64,000 bases of DNA. Origin: Chelydra serpentina (Eukaryota > Chordata > Testudines > Chelydridae). This document shows, in pieces, positions 1-11,000 of the stretch (its first letter is position 1; each line of letters starts with the position of its first letter). Below the pieces are notes generated by a model, which saw nothing but the letters and a program-made list of their open reading frames with translations, was not told the origin of the DNA and ran no database searches. The stretch covers positions 2,170,001 to 2,234,000 of the forward strand of contig JBAIAC010000007.1 in NCBI GenBank assembly GCA_037349315.1, read 5' to 3'. A program made the position numbers and the translations under genes.

Positions 1-339
1 CAGGGGATCTCAGGGCTCTGGCCACAGGGAGGGTGGATAGGCAGAAGGGGTGGAGCCAGGGCTAGCTTCCCCAAAGGGGGGGCTCCACCTGCCGCCCACA
101 TGGACTTCCCCCCCACCCTTGCAATCAGTTTTAAGACAACAATTTGGCTGTAGGGGTAGGACTACTTGGAAAGCATTCTGTAAATTATCCGCAAGTCACT
201 GTTCATTTACCTAACGAGGTACTGAGCGCAAGTTGATGTCTGCTTGCTGAAGATCAAGGAAAACAGGAATATGGGGAAGGTTGACACTGATCTGTCCCTA
301 GTTATCTGATAAGATCTCTAGTATTCAGAAGTGCTAAGC
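1..339. other. Left edge, no gene seen
   Basis: GC-rich start (1-120), then ordinary AT-balanced sequence. No exon or recognisable element boundary was found. Confidence 0.4.
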
Positions 340-475
340 TAGGGTGATCAGAGGTCCCTATGTTTTCGGGACCATCCTGCTATCAGGGGCTTTGTCTTAT
401 ATGGGCAACTATGCCCCCCCACACACACCCCAAAAAAAAGTCCCAATTTTTCACACTTGCTCTCTGGTCACCCTG
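340..475. mobile_element. hAT-type MITE, 136 bp, perfect 8-bp TSD
   Basis: Ends TAGGGTGATC and GGTCACCCTG form inverted termini. The flanks 332-339 and 476-483 are both tgctaagc. Same family as 11873-11989. Too short to encode transposase. Confidence 0.8.
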
Positions 476-518
476 TGCTAAGCTAACAGAAATAAATCGG
501 GTTCTTTAATGGGTGATG

Positions 519-1090
519 TGTGACAGAGGGGGGAGGTCTGTGTCAAACTGTGAACCTCAGTGTCTTTGGTGAACTCCGTGTTGGCCATTTGGTGTGCTCA
601 CTGCCAATCTGCGTTGTCAAAGCAGCCTGGCCTCACAAGGCCAATCTATTTCTGCTCACAAGGAGTGAGGAGACCCATCAAGGGCCATCAACACGGTTTG
701 TCTCTTCCCTACTGGCCCATCCACAAGAACAAACAATTCTCCTGGCTGGGAGAAGTTCTCAGCCTGAGAACATGGCCAATGGGATCAGAGAGTCTATTTA
801 AAGGGGGATATGCTCTCTGTGAAGGGGGGGGGCGGGCGGCACCCACCACCACCTGCCAGAAGACCGGGCAGAGGAAAGAGAAAAGACAGGTGGGGTCTGC
901 CTAAACCTGAAATATTGACCAGGTCTCTCAGGCTCCCAGAAGGGTTGAGATCAGACTCAGGGAGGTGGCATCTCAGGACTGTTTGTTGTCTTTCCAAAAA
1001 TCTGTAACTCTGTTTACAGTAAAGTGCTGGTGGTGCAAAATCCCGTTGCTAAGCCGGCATTCCTTGCTCACCTGCCACGCTGTCCCGGAA
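519..1090 (+). mobile_element. Possible solo LTR-like block
   Basis: Contains a TATA-like tatttaaagg near 794, then about 220 bp later cagtaaag, a weak poly(A) signal followed by G/T-rich sequence. This is the spacing of an LTR U3-R-U5. The ends and TSD are not clear, and there is no coding sequence. It may be unrelated unique sequence. Confidence 0.25.
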
Positions 1091-1313
1091 GGGGTTCATT
1101 GAGATGCCCAGCGGCCCCAGCAAAGTGGAACTCTGTACACAAATAAGCACCTTATTCCAACCCCCATGATCCTTCCACATCCCCACCCCATTCTCCTTCC
1201 TACTCTTCCCTCTTTTCTCATTCTTTTACCCTGCACTTCCTATCTCTTCCTCCTCCCCAGGGATGCTGGCTCTGCATGCCAGGCATTCAGCTTGCACAGG
1301 CGAGACCTATCCC

Positions 1314-1390
1314 ATAGACCCGTAGAAATGTAGGGCTGGACAAGATCTCAAAAGGTCACCTCGTCCATCCCCCTGCACAGAGGCAGGATG
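1314..1390 (-). mobile_element. CR1-like 3' end fragment
   Basis: Reads catagac-cgtagaaatgtagggctgg followed by aaaggtca-ctcgtcca-ccccctg, the reverse complement of the conserved CR1/L3 3' tail. It abuts the opposite-orientation CR1 copy that starts near 1400. Confidence 0.6.
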
Positions 1391-1399
1391 ACGTATTCC

Positions 1400-2329
1400 A
1401 CGTTCAATGGTGCAAAGTAAAATGGCAGATGAAATTCAATGTTGATAAATGCAAATTAATGCACATCGGAAACCATCGTCCCAGCTGTACATATAAAATG
1501 GTGGGGTCTAAATGAGCTGTTGCCACTCCAGAAAGAGATCTGGGAGGCATCATGGATAGTTCTCTGAAAACATCTGCTCCATGTGCAGTGACAGTCAAGA
1601 AAGCGAACAGAATGTTTGGAATCATTAGATAATAAGACAGAAAATATCATAACGCCACTACATAATTCCATGGTACGCCCACGCCTTGAACATTGTGTGT
1701 AGTTCTGTCGCCCCATCTCAAAAAAGATATATTGGAATTGGAAAAGGTTCAGAAAAGGGCAACAAAAAGGATTAAGGGTCTGGAACAGCTCCCATATGAG
1801 GAGAGGTCAATAAGACTGGGACTCTTCAGCTTGGAAAAGATACAACTAAAGGAGGATATGATAGGGGTCTATAAAGTCATGGCAAAAGTAAATAAGGAAG
1901 TATTATTTACTCCTTCTCATAACACAAGAACCAGGGGTTTCCCAATTAAATTAATTGGCAGCAGGTTTCAAACAAACAAAAGAAAGTATTTCTTCACACC
2001 ACACACAGCCAATCTGTAGAACTCATTGCCAGGGGATGTTGTGAAGGTCAAAACTATAACGGGGTTCAAAAAAAAGAACTAGTGAAGTTCATGAGGGATC
2101 TGTCCATCAATGGCGATTAGCCAAGATGGGCAGGGATGTAACCCTTTGCTCTGGGTGTCCCTAGCCTCTGACTGCCAGAAACTGGGAATGGGCGACGGGA
2201 TGGATCACTCGCTGACTACCTGTTCTGTTCATTCTCTCTGAAGCACCTAGCATTGGGCCACTGTCAGAAGACAGGAGACTAGGCTAGATGGCCCATTGGT
2301 CTGACCCAGTATGGCCGTTCTTATGTTTT
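1400..2329 (+). mobile_element. CR1 LINE, 3' part of ORF2 and 3' end
   Basis: Decayed CR1 in sense orientation. The best-kept frame (1741-2019) reads the C-terminal CR1 polymerase region: [18 protein letters not shown], then [17 protein letters not shown]. Stops and frameshifts break the rest. It ends with the typical gctagatgg-cccattggtctgaccc tail near 2329. Confidence 0.85.
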
Positions 2330-3066
2330 ATAGTTTCCCTGGCATCGTAAAGCTCATGATGTTGCCAATAGCACAGCCTGCTCGTGAGCAGAGATGGAAA
2401 CCATATCAGCAGAATGAGGCAGAAGACAAAAGCAGGGGTGTAAAGGATCTGGGATCAGAGAGGCCTCCAGGACGGGGAAAGGGAGTAGGCTGATCTGGAG
2501 TAATGTTCCCCTTCCAAGCAAGGAGCTCTGCTCCACCTGGTTACGCTGCTACTCCCCTGTGGTTCAGAAAAGCTGGACGGGGCGGGGAGGGGGGGCAGAT
2601 TTGACTCCCTCTTCATCTCCCATTGTCATGAGATCTCTAAAGCCTCCAAGCAATGGTACCTGACAGTCAGTGAAGACAGAAATGCAAAGTGCTGCTCAGT
2701 CAGCCAGGGCAGCAATGGGGAGAGGTCTCCAGCTCATTGGGTGGAACGGGAATCTCACTTGTGTACAACGGTCTCCATTGTTTTAAAGGGGTTTTATCCA
2801 ATGCAGGAGTTGGGATCTCAGCAGGAGGCCAATGCATTCAAAGCAAAGCAACGGTGTCCTTCATACAGTAATTGGGAGGTGCTGAGCTCACTATGGGCAG
2901 GCCTGGTGACAGGTCTGGGCTGGGCCAGGGAATAGAATGGAATACAGACTCAGCACACAGAGTCCTCAGGCCAATTTAAAGGAGAAAGTCAACAGCTCCC
3001 AGGTCCTGAAACTCCAGTTCATTTCAAGGTCCCACTCACAGGCTCTCTGTTCTGCAAAGCAGTGAT
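2330..3066. other. No feature recognised
   Basis: Ordinary noncoding sequence with short G-rich patches. Open frames here are short and show no family motifs. Confidence 0.4.
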
Positions 3067-3067
3067 C

Positions 3068-4290
3068 ATAGAATCACTAGACAGGACCTCGAGAGGTCAT
3101 CTACTCCTGTCCCCTGCGCTCCTGGCAGGACTAAGTATTATCTAGACCATCCTTGACAAGTGTTTGTTTAACCTGCTCTTTAAAAACCTCCAATGATGGA
3201 AATTCCATAACCTCCCTAGACACTTTATTCCAGTGCTTAACCACCCTGGCAGTTAGGAAGTTTTTCCTAATGTCCAACCTAAACTGCGCTTGCTGCAATT
3301 TAAGCCCATTGCTTCTTGTCCCATCCTCAGAGGTTAAGGAGAACAATTTTTCTCCCTCCTCCTTGTAACAACCTTTTATGGACTTGAAAACTGTTATGTC
3401 TCCTCTCAGTCTTCTCTTCTCCAGACTAAACAAACCCAGTTTTTTCAATCTTCCCTCAGAGGTCAAGTTTTCTAAACTTTAATCATTTTTGTTGCTCTTC
3501 TCTGGACTTTCTCCAATTTGTCCACATCTTTCCTGAAATGTGGCACCCAGAACTGGACACAATACTCCAGCTGAGGCCTAATCAGCACAGAGTACAACAG
3601 AAGAATTGCTTCTTGTATCTTACTTACGACACTCCTGCTAATACATCCCAGAATGCTGTTTGCTTTTTTTGCAACACTGTTGACTCATTTAGCTTTTGAT
3701 CCACTATGACCCCCAGATCCCTTTCCGCAGTACTCCTTCCTAGGCAGTCATTTCCCATTTTGTGTGTGTGCGCAACTAATTGTTCCTTCCTAAGTGAAGT
3801 ACTTTGCATTTGTCCTTATTGAATTTCTTCGTATTTACTTCAGACCATTTCTCCAGTTTGTCCAGATCATTTTGAATTTTAATCCTATCCTCCAAAGCAC
3901 TTGCAACCCCTCCCATCTTGGTATTGTCCGCAAACTTGATAATGGCATAGAGAGTACACTTATCTAAATCACTAATGAAGATATTGAACAGAACCAGACC
4001 CAGAACTGATCCCTGCAGGACCCCTTCTTGATATGCCCTTCCAGCTTGACTGTAGACACTGATAACTACTCTCTGGGAACGGTTTTCCAACCAGTTCTGC
4101 ATCCACCTTGTAGTAATTCCATCTAGGTTGTATTTCCTAGTTTGTTTATGAGAAGGTCATGCGAGACAGTATCAAAAGCCTTACTAAAGTCAAGATATAC
4201 CACATCTACCTCTTCCCCCCTATCCACAAGGCTTGTTACCCTGTCAAAGGAAGCTATCAGGTTGGTTTGGCACGATTTGTTCTTGTGACG
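3068..4290 (-). mobile_element. CR1 LINE, 5'-truncated, 1.2 kb
   Basis: Antisense CR1. The reverse strand still shows reverse transcriptase pieces: [22 protein letters not shown] (4220-4150), [17 protein letters not shown], then FADNTKMGG where the catalytic FADD is FADN, followed by the C-terminal region 3466-3131. The 3' end lies at the left, near catagaatcac (3068). Stops separate the frames. Confidence 0.9.
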
Positions 4291-4852
4291 GAAGGTGCTC
4301 TCCAAGAGCAAATTGGGATCAGGGTCCAGTGCTAAAGCAACCCAGCAGAGGAAATCTGAACTCAAAGGACAAAAAATAGCCTACATTTCCTCCACTGAAC
4401 CAGCAGGTCTAACTCATCGGAAATGTCCAGACCGTTTACAAGAGAAAAGATAAAAATGCACATGAAGAGAAGGTGATCAATAGCACTCCAAGCTTCCCTG
4501 TCTCTTTTCACAGGGCAAAACCAGCCACCCTATGCCAGAGTACAGGAAGCCTGCGGCCACTCAGGCTTTCCATGACTTTGACATGCCTACCCAACCAATT
4601 TCTCCTGGAAAGCTCTTTAAACATGGAGAGCACAATGTAAGTGCTAAGTATCACTCCTTCCTGGAACAAGTGCTTCTGCAACTGCTTTCCCCTGCCTGTC
4701 TCTGGAAAAGAAATCCTCACCAAATTGTACAAGCAAGCAGAGGCCTTTTCAAATATCTAACAAATGGGCTCATAATGGTGTTTGATCCCAGAGACTCAAA
4801 CAGACCACTCAGCTGCTGGAGGGCCTTTGTTAGATAGTTTTGCCAAGTAGGT

Positions 4853-4985
4853 TGATGCATCCGATGAAGTGGGGATTCACCCACGAAAGCTTATGCTCCA
4901 ATATGTCTGCTAGTCTGTAAGGTGCCACAGGACTCTTTGTCGCTTCTACAGATCCAGACTAACACGGCTACCCCTCTGATACTTC
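4853..4985 (+). mobile_element. Penelope-type terminal repeat with hammerhead-like core
   Basis: CCGATGA (4861-4867), a GTGGG/CCCAC hairpin, GAAA (4885-4888) and GCTTATGC (4889-4896) are followed by the family tail through aacacggctacccctctgatac. The same module occurs at 54246-54537 and 61101-61190. No TSD was found, so this copy is probably truncated on its left. Confidence 0.6.
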
Positions 4986-5102
4986 ATTTTAAGAGGATCA
5001 CATCATTCCTTTTGCATATTATGTATTTTATCCTCTGACTCACACCTTCATCTCAATTCAAATACACAAAGGAATGCTTCCGACTGGATGAAAGTTACCA
5101 GC

Positions 5103-5108
5103 TTTATT
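5103..5108 (-). terminator. TXNDC16: Candidate polyadenylation signal AATAAA for TXNDC16
   Basis: The reverse complement reads AATAAA, followed about 15-35 nt later by C/A and T/G-rich sequence. It is the first canonical AATAAA I found downstream of the stop, giving a 3' UTR of about 2.7 kb. That UTR would include the 605-bp MITE at 6973-7577. Variant signals nearer the stop cannot be excluded. Confidence 0.35.
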
Positions 5109-6972
5109 ACGTCCCCATAAACTGCACACAGTCAAAGAAAAAAAAAAAGTGTTCAGTGAAGAGACCTGAAAGGTCAATACCACGTGTCTCAGGCGCACAT
5201 AACATCAAGTCACAATGCCCTACACATGCAATTCTCAAACACAACATCCTGGAAAATACAGATCTGTGACTTAAACAGATGAAATTGCACTTCTATTCTC
5301 AGTGCCCGAGAAGGAAATGGATATAATTGATACTCACTGTAGTTGTGCTTCATTTAACTGAAATGCGTCAATACACACAGTCACACAAAGATCATTGGCC
5401 TCATTCCTTTCCCTTGACACGTACAGTGCACTGAAAAGGACTTCTGTTTTGAAGCACGACATGGATTCGTTCTGTATCTTAATGCTATTCCAGTGCAATG
5501 TAAGCCCAGGAATGGCAGAACTTGAGTTAGCTGACACTGGGTTTGTTAAAAACTTGAGCATCTCCACTCATTTGTAACCCCGGTTAGGAATTGTTGAACC
5601 CTGGGTCCCAACCTAGGGCTCCTGCGTCTACACTGCATTATGTGGGCCCAAGTCCAACCACTCATATCCCAGAATTCCTAGCACCCTCCCCAAATGCGGG
5701 GCCGTTCTACCCCTTTGTTCGTGGTGCAGTGTGGGAAAACTTGACTGCCCACCAAACTTGACTGTCCAGAGAATAAAGAAAGTTGGCCTGTGGGATGCTA
5801 TTGGCAGACTCCCAGAACATGCGTCCAGTGGGGCTGTGTCTATACTGCAAAGCAATACGGCTTGAACCCTGGGTCCCGGCTTGACTCAGGCTCAGACCCT
5901 GCATCCCTGTGGGGCCCTGGGACCGAGCCTTGGACTAGCGTGATGTGTGTTGAGACAGAAAGGGAGTTAGCCTTGAGCCTGAGTCTGGACCCTGGGGTTA
6001 CATCTCACACCCCCCCCTCTCCCATCACCAGCCCCCACCTCACCCCACTGCCATCTTCCAGACCCACCCGTGGCCATGCCCCCGAGTGCAGCGTGCACGC
6101 CTGCGCGGCTCTGCTAATTAAGTGTGCCGCCTCCTGCACAGCCGTGCCCCTTAACGGGAACGTGGATTTCCACCACCGTTGACTGTACGAGGGAAGCAAG
6201 CGCCAAAGGGATGCTACCTTTTTCCTGGGCAGTCAGTCTCCCAGCATCAGCAGCAGCCTGGGCTCTCCGGGCTGGGTCACTGTACTCTTCCCTTTAAAGC
6301 CTTCTGCACAGCTCTGAGTGGCTGTCCTTCCGCGCCCTCCCTTCCTGGTCTGCTCAGGTCGCAGCCCCCTGACTAGTCATCCCGGGAGGAACAGTGATGC
6401 GATTGGTGACGGCTGCCTGCAACCAGCCTGCAGGGAGCCAGCCAGTTTGTATGTCCGGGCCCTTCGCTGCTCAGAAACAGCAGGGTGAAGAAGTCAGCTG
6501 CAGCAGTCACACACAAACATGCCCTGGGAAAAACAAGTCCTGGGAAGTCCAGTGTGTTTGTCTTCCCTACTCTTCTCCCCTTTAAGGCCAGTGCCAAACG
6601 CCGATGTAACTATTTCCGTGAGGGGTGCGATTCTTCTACGGATATAGTTATACCAGTACAGCTCCTAGTGTGGACGCCGTTATACTGCTATAAAGGTGCC
6701 TTATGCTGGTGTAATTACATTTATACCAGTATAACTGCACATACACTATGGCTTTCACTAGACTGGGATAGTTCGGTGTGTGGACAGAGCCCTCAGCAAT
6801 ACGAATTAGCTTGTTCACACAGAATGCCAGGTTATTTCCCTTCCTGATTTGCCATGAAACGCAGTACAATGGGTGAGATTTAAGCGGTGACCTCACCATC
6901 TGGCCGTTGGGATGCTCCCGCAGCAGCCGGGAACATAATCAGAGTCCAGCTGCAGTAACAGATCGTAGCAGT
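5109..6972. other. Probable 3' UTR or downstream region with old MITE remnants
   Basis: Between the stop codon and the candidate poly(A) signal. 5620-5900 holds paired gtctacactgca / gtctatactgca segments of a DNA-transposon family also seen at 19635, 41774 and 47408. 6625-6790 holds a second MITE type (tatagttataccagta motifs). No exon was recognised. Confidence 0.4.
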
Positions 6973-7577
6973 CATAGGTGCCGACTTTAGTCGGCGCTGG
7001 TGGGTGGCTCGCACGCCCCCGGCCCCGCCCCGACTCCGCCCCCGCCCCCATTCCACCCCTTCCCCAAATCCCCACCCCCACCTCCTCCCCCGGACGCGCC
7101 GCATTTCCCCTCCATCCACCCATCCCCTCCCAGGCTTGCCGTGCGCAAGCCGGGGGGTGAGAGGGGGAAAGAGAGAAGCGGAGCAGTGACACCTCAGGGG
7201 AGGAGGCGGACCGGAGGTGAGCTGGGCAGGGCGGGGCTGGTGGGGAGCTGCCGACGGGTGCTCTGCACCCACCAATTTTTCCCCGTGGGTGCCCCACTCC
7301 CTACCCCAGCACACCTCCGCTCTGCCTCCCCACATGCCGCCGCTCCGCTTCTCCCCCCTCCCTCCCAGGCTTGCTGTGAGAATCAGCTGTTTGGCGCGTG
7401 GCAAGCCTGGGAGGGAGGGGGGAGAAGTGAAGCAGCGGTGCCTCAGGGGAGGAGGCGGAGTGGAGGGGAGTTGGACGCGGGGGGGCCGGCAGGGAGCTGC
7501 CGACGGGTGCTCTGCACCCACCAATTTTTCCCCGTGGGTGCTCCAGCCCCGGAGCACCCATGGAGTCGGCGCCTATT
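6973..7577. mobile_element. hAT-type MITE, family CATAGGYGCCGACT, 605 bp
   Basis: Inverted ends are CATAGGTGCCGACT and AGTCGGCGCCTAT. Flanks gtagcagt and gtagcgct match at 6 of 8 positions. GC-rich interior with no transposase. An internal block of about 250 bp is duplicated: the gacgggtgctctgcaccc motif occurs near 7254 and again near 7503. Long frames through this element reflect its GC content, not genes. Confidence 0.8.
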
Positions 7578-7800
7578 GTAGCGCTAGACAGAATGACCTG
7601 CGCTTGATCGGCTTGGAAATCGGGCTTTAAACCAAAGTCCTGCTGCGGCCTTCACTCCATGACCAGTTTCTCACACAACCACATCCCTTTTGGGTTTAAA
7701 GAATCGCTCTGGCCATTTTAAACACTGGATCGGCATGGGAGGAACATCAGGCCACACTTCTAACGGCCTTCGTTAGCACCCGTAGGCTGATCGTTGGCCA

Positions 7801-8093
7801 TCACAGCTCCGTGTGTCGCTTGGGCGGCTTCTCTCTTCCTGCCAGCCTCGGGGCCGTGCCACGCAAGTCTCTCCCTGGCGACTGGCCTGTCTCTGCTTCC
7901 AGCCCCGGTTCTTCCACCTGCTCCTCTCGGACGGTTGACTTCTCTTCAGAGATCTCCTCTGCCTGCTGCAGCTCATCGGTACCACCACGACGATAAACTT
8001 TGTGCACTGTGAATTCAGGCAGGGTGGCCTCCATCATGCGTAAGAAATTGTAAGCAGGAAGAGGAGGCTTCCAGGCTTCATCAGACAGAGTAG
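7801..8093 (-). CDS. TXNDC16: TXNDC16 last coding exon with stop and HTEL terminus
   Basis: Encodes residues 734-830 and TGA at 7803-7801. It opens [24 protein letters not shown] is identical to human. It then becomes a polar, low-complexity Glu/Arg-rich tail and ends PKRHTEL. HTEL matches a known variant ER-retrieval signal (for example the carboxylesterase CES2 terminus). The tail before it is poorly conserved, and its GC content is higher than in the other exons. Acceptor ttctcag. Confidence 0.92.
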
Positions 8094-11000
8094 CTGAGAA
8101 GAGGATAGAAGTTAATGACCGAGGGTTGGGACACAACTGATGGCAGGTAGGCCCAGATCCTGCATTGAGAACTGCATGATCCTGTAGATCCCTCACTGTG
8201 CAATACGATTCTCAGTGCAGGTCAGGGCCTAGCATTTCTCTTTAGCCAGAGCAGTTTCAATCAGCTATGGAAATCACAATTTCACTGCCGTTTCCATGAG
8301 CTACTCAGAATATTTGTTTTTCTCATGGCTGGAAAGAATTTGTATTTTTGAAATTGGATTTCTTCTTTAAACAGGGCCTTCAAATTGAGGACAATGATAC
8401 AGTAATTTAATAAATACAATATGGAGTCTTGGCCCTTTTAAATTCCTCCTGTAGTAGAGGAGATCTCTTGCCCTCCAAGGTGAAGTCCAGTGCGTAAGAC
8501 TATGAGCCCCTGTAAAAAGTTCCCAAAGGGCTAGAGGAGTTTTAAAGGGACAGGACTCCAAATACCATATTCTTGTTTTGCACATGAGAAACTGGTGTTT
8601 TTTCAAAACATCTCCATTTCCCCAAAAAGTTGTGGGTTTTTTTAAAAAAATGTCAAGCTTTGCATCACATTTATCCCCTTCCTTCAAACCATTTTGTCCC
8701 CAGAAAGATTTAATGCAAACCAACAGGCTTTGGTTATCGTGTGTTATGTGTTTTATGTTTGATGGCTATTATGTATTCTGCATTATGTTCTTATGTGTGC
8801 AAATAAAGCTCTTTGCTTAAAAGTTATTTTTGCTCTTCTAGAATTGCTGCACAAGGGAACCACACTGATCTTATTTGACTAGCACCAAACTGGACCCACC
8901 CACCATGAAAGTTGATTTGTAAATCTACACCTTCGGCATTAAGCATGTTGAAAAAGGTGGACAGTGGATGTCTTGTCTATTGTTTTGACTACAGAAGAGA
9001 AGACTAGTATTAAGACAAATCCTTTGTTCTAAGTACAAAGGAAATCTCCTTCCAATGCATTAGTATGTCACAGCTGAACAGGGAGTAGGTGGAGATCACA
9101 TCTGCCCTATGAAGTAGTTGGGACACCTCTGACAATATTTTTTTTTTAAAAAGATTTCAGTGGGGACTTAAGCATGTGCTTAAATGCTCTGTTGAACTGG
9201 GGCCTGAACTAAGGGTAATGTCTTCACTACCCGCCCGATCGGCAGGTAGCGATCGATCTTTCAGGGATCAATTTTTCACGTCTAGTATAGATGTGAAAAA
9301 TTGATCCCCGATCGCTCTGCTGTTGACTCCGGTAATCCACCCCGGCGAGAGGCGGAAGCGGAATCGACGGGGGAGCGGCGGCAGTTGACATTGTGACGTC
9401 CTCACGGCGCAGTAAGTCGAGCGAGGTATGTCGACTTCAGCTACATTAGTCACGTAGCTGAAGTTGTGTATCTTACATCGACCCCCGCCCCTAGTGTAGA
9501 CCTGGCCTTAGAAACAATTCAATGTACTGATGAATTAGGTTTCTACAAAAGGCAAGTGCCCTAATAGAAATATAGTATGCAAGGCATAAACATATGCACT
9601 AAAGGTGAAATTGGGACAAAGGCTGAAAAGGGCTTATTTGGAACATCACTGGGGCACTATCCTTACTCTGCAAACTGGACGTGGGCACAAATGAAAAGCC
9701 CACACAATAGAGAAAATGATTCCTTCAATATAAGGTGAGCAGATTCAAATTTTGTACAGACACTGGGGAACACACAAGAGACTGAACGATATTGGTGTCA
9801 TTTAGGGCCTAACAAGACTGGGAGATTGGACAGAAAGGCGAGAAACTGAGTGTTACTCTGCTGACAACAGGAGGTAAGATCGTTATCTGTCCAAGAAAAC
9901 TACTGAAAGGAAGGGAGGTGGATCTGTTTCCATTAGATAAGAAAGGTTCTTACTTATTGTTTTAATGGTAATTCTGCAGTTTGTGGGGGTTAAAGCAGGA
10001 GATAAATTAGTCTTGCGACTCTTTCCAAACTAAAATTCGATGCAGTTGTTGAGGGCCTTTTATTACCACAAAAACTCCACCTATTACCACAGTGTGGAGC
10101 CTGTCTCCCTCTAGTTGCCAGACCACGTAACAGGTTTATGAGTGTGCGGCTGCCTCATGGCACACACACCGATTCTTAGCTCAGGCAGTAGAAGCCCATG
10201 TTTTTAGATCACTAGGTCCTGAGTTCAACCTCCACCAACAACCAGTCCATTACCAGGAAGCAGTAGCAGACTCATAAACCTAGTATGTGGCCCTGCCACT
10301 CGGGGGGGGTGGGGGGGGACAAATTGCCAAACCGCCTCCATGGGTTTAGCGCTTCTCAAAATGTCTCAAATTTTTCGATGGAAGAAAGGGACATGTATTT
10401 CAACAAGAACGTTGGCAAAAAGCGTGTCCTTTGTCCAAGCCGCTGTATGTGAGTCGCACTGACATATCCAAACACAGCAGATGTTGGCAAAGTCGGCTTT
10501 AAACAGACACTCTAGAATCCAGTCGAACCATCTTATCCAAATTTTAGTTTGGAAAGTCATACAGGAAGGGTGCTAGATGTTAGCACTCTGGCTCCGTCTT
10601 CTGTTTGCCTGTGCCATCCCTGCTATCAATCAGCCCTCCACTGCACTTATCACCATAAGATCCAGATGCTATCCTGAGCTCAACAGTAGTATAAAGAAGA
10701 TAGCCTGTAGGCACTGACTGGAAGTGGTTTGGAAATTAGAATCTCTAAGGAATTATTCCAGTGGAGAAAAAGACTCCCCTTACCAGAAACTACCCAGAGT
10801 ACATGGGCATGTAGAGACCTCTTTAGCAGTGGAGGGAAAGAGATTTGGGGACAACAGATGGTAGATACTATGTTAAAAAGGGATGTCCACAATTTTGTTG
10901 TTATTGGCCACTAGGAAGCTAACCCAAAACCCACTCGAGTCTTTCCATGGACTTCAATGGGGTTTGGATAAGGCCCTAGGTTATCTCCTCAGAAAACACC

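Noticed and set aside
6880..7630. Long open frames on both strands (up to 225 codons)
   Set aside because: They lie inside the GC-rich MITE 6973-7577, occur in several frames at once, are proline/glycine/arginine-rich and show no domain motif.
8801..8807. Plus-strand polyadenylation signal aataaag
   Set aside because: No plus-strand exon or gene-like sequence precedes it.
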